Shown here: piece after piece, positions 6,186-6,996 of the stretch | How the letters are laid out: every line of letters begins with the position of its first letter | Numbering within the stretch: position 1 is the first letter of the stretch | Origin: Deltaproteobacteria bacterium | GTDB lineage: Bacteria; Desulfobacterota; Dissulfuribacteria; Dissulfuribacterales; S140-46 | DNA length: 6,996 nt | Assembly: GCA_015491585.1 (NCBI GenBank) | Contig: WFVQ01000197.1 | Location: 1 to 6,996 of the forward strand | Direction of reading: 5' to 3' | The notes under the pieces: generated by a model | The model's database searches: none | Told to the model about the DNA's origin: nothing | What the model saw: the letters and a program-made list of their open reading frames with translations, nothing else | Position numbers and translations under genes: made by a program

Positions 6186-6908
6186 TCACCCAGCAGGGGG
6201 CGGATTGGTTTCGATCATCCTCTCCCCTCCCCTTCTCAGGGAACCGGTCTGCACGAGATCGAAAGTGATGGCGTCCATAAGGGCGGAGAGATCCAAGTAC
6301 TGCACCGCGACATCCTTGGGCACATGCAGCTCTCCTGCGGCCAGGGCCAGAATGCCCTTGACACCGCACTCCACGAGCAGGTCGGCCGCACGCTGCGCCC
6401 GGGCGCCTCCGAGCGCCAGCAGAGCGATGGAGACATCGTGCTCGGGAACCAGGGACGGCAGCCTGGCCAAGTCATGCACCTCTATCTCCTCCTCCAGGCA
6501 GGTGCCTATCTCTGAGGGATCATCGTCGAAGGCGAGGACTATCTCATAGTTGGAGCGCTGGAGATGGCGGCTGTTGAGAAACATCCTGCCAAGGCGCGCC
6601 CCTACCAGCACCACCTTCCACTTCCTGCCCAGTCCCAATATCTCCGTCAGTTCTCCAAGGAGCTTGGCCACATCGTAGCCTACGCCGCGCACCCCAAAGC
6701 GGCCGAAATAGGAGAGATCCTTCCTGAGCTGGGCCGGATGCACCCGGGTGACCCTGGCCAGGAGCTCGGAGGATACTACATCTACACCGCGCTCATGGAA
6801 CAACATCAACTGCCTGCGATATTTCGAGAGCCTGAAGACGGTTGGCTTGGGGATCTTGATCCCGTTCTTCGTGAAGAACTGGCAGCCGGAATACTCTTTC
6901 AGGGGCAT
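6186..6908 (-). CDS. rex: Rex-family transcriptional repressor with altered nucleotide-binding motifs
   Basis: This 240-residue protein, slightly longer than the usual 205-230, carries short N- and C-terminal extensions. The N-terminal winged helix is clearly Rex: IPKPTVFRL (residues 19-27), a helix-turn-helix around 46-62, and the hallmark RKDLSYFGRFGVRGVGYDV at 62-80. A Rossmann domain follows from about residue 97, with the expected acidic residue after strand 2 (AFDDDP, 126-131). Rex normally represses anaerobic and fermentative genes and leaves DNA when NADH rises. Here the glycine-rich loop reads GARLGR (103-108), one residue shorter than the usual GAGNLGR. The later TVPA- and NFAP-type pocket motifs are replaced by ALGG and ALAAG. 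The fold is therefore kept while the ligand pocket differs. The start has GGAGG 6 nt upstream. The gene lies directly upstream of the transporter-molybdoenzyme group on the same strand, which makes that group a likely target. The family call is strong; NADH sensing is doubtful. Confidence 0.88.
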   Translation of the reverse strand: MPLKEYSGCQFFTKNGIKIPKPTVFRLSKYRRQLMLFHERGVDVVSSELLARVTRVHPAQLRKDLSYFGRFGVRGVGYDVAKLLGELTEILGLGRKWKVVLVGARLGRMFLNSRHLQRSNYEIVLAFDDDPSEIGTCLEEEIEVHDLARLPSLVPEHDVSIALLALGGARAQRAADLLVECGVKGILALAAGELHVPKDVAVQYLDLSALMDAITFDLVQTGSLRRGGERMIETNPPPAG

Positions 6909-6913
6909 GTCAT

Positions 6914-6924
6914 ACCTCCCTCCC
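6914..6924 (-). promoter_or_regulatory. Shine-Dalgarno of the Rex-like gene
   Basis: The minus strand reads GGGAGGGAGGT, with the best GGAGG 6 nt before the ATG at 6908. A closer ATG at 6913 is out of frame. The site fixes the start at MPLKEY rather than at an internal codon nearer the conserved IPK motif. Confidence 0.7.
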
Positions 6925-6931
6925 TGCTGTC

Positions 6932-6949
6932 TTGTTCCCCTTTTCGCAA
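6932..6949. promoter_or_regulatory. Candidate Rex operator, proximal
   Basis: TTGTTCCCCTTTTCGCAA is 18 bp long and has the TTG-N12-CAA frame of Rex sites. Against the commonly described TTGTGAA-N4-TTCACAA it matches 10 of the 14 defined positions, with a good right half (TTCgCAA) and a poor left half. It lies 24 bp upstream of the Rex-like start, between the likely promoter and the Shine-Dalgarno, where a repressor would block its own transcription. It was found by eye and not scored against a matrix. Confidence 0.4.
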
Positions 6950-6962
6950 GAGTAGTGCCAGC

Positions 6963-6980
6963 TTGCTAGCCCCTAAGCAA
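6963..6980. promoter_or_regulatory. Candidate Rex operator, distal
   Basis: TTGCTAGCCCCTAAGCAA is a second 18-bp element with TTG/CAA ends; its outer five bases on each side (TTGCT/AGCAA) are a perfect dyad. It matches the canonical Rex consensus at about 8 of 14 defined positions. Its centre is 31 bp from that of the proximal element, about three helical turns, so two dimers could bind the same DNA face. It would overlap the expected transcription start if TATATT at 6987-6982 is the -10 box. Confidence 0.3.
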
Positions 6981-6981
6981 A

Positions 6982-6987
6982 AATATA
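6982..6987 (-). promoter_or_regulatory. Possible -10 box for the Rex-like gene
   Basis: The minus strand reads TATATT within an AT-rich patch at the right edge, about 75 nt upstream of the Rex-like start. A matching -35 box would lie beyond the end of the window, so this is a weak call. Confidence 0.3.
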
Positions 6988-6996
6988 ACCTATTGT

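Overview
The window is bacterial DNA, GC-rich in the genes and clearly AT-rich at the left edge. It most resembles an anaerobe with sulfur- or redox-based respiration. The pointers are a Rex-family repressor (a bacterial family), a complex iron-sulfur molybdoenzyme pair and a TauE/SafE-type transporter. A Desulfobacterota-like source is a reasonable guess, but nothing here fixes the taxon. Five proteins make up the minus-strand block and one more is on the plus strand. There are no RNA genes, CRISPR arrays, insertion sequences or other mobile elements.

Layout. Positions 1-263 are an AT-rich upstream region ending in a perfect Shine-Dalgarno. Positions 264-1136 (+) encode a secreted protein with a CARDB domain and a second Ig-like domain carrying an Asp-rich loop. 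A strong GC-rich hairpin at 1161-1200 separates it from the convergent minus-strand genes. It has its T-tract on the minus strand and so terminates that block. Reading right to left on the minus strand: a Rex-like repressor (6908-6186), a 109-nt gap with a long inverted repeat, then four tightly packed genes. These are a TauE/SafE transporter with a large N-terminal extracytoplasmic domain (6076-4382), a small multi-spanning membrane protein resembling EMC3/TMCO1 (DUF106) proteins (4377-3769), a molybdopterin oxidoreductase catalytic subunit without a Tat signal (3772-1658) and a four-cluster ferredoxin subunit (1661-1206). The gaps within this group are 4 nt, then two ATGA overlaps.

How it may work together (inference). 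The last two genes form a standard CISM catalytic/electron-transfer pair, apparently cytoplasmic because no Tat signal is visible. No NrfD/PsrC-type quinone subunit is present; the small membrane protein takes the place in the operon where such an anchor might be expected. Together with a TauE/SafE-family exporter, a cytoplasmic reaction on a sulfur oxyanion or polysulfide, with export of a product such as sulfite, is an attractive but unproven model. The adjacent Rex-like regulator keeps the DNA-binding half of the family, but its three nicotinamide-nucleotide pocket motifs are altered. It may therefore sense something other than the NADH/NAD+ ratio. Its own upstream region has two 18-bp TTG-N12-CAA dyads that are plausible autoregulatory operators.
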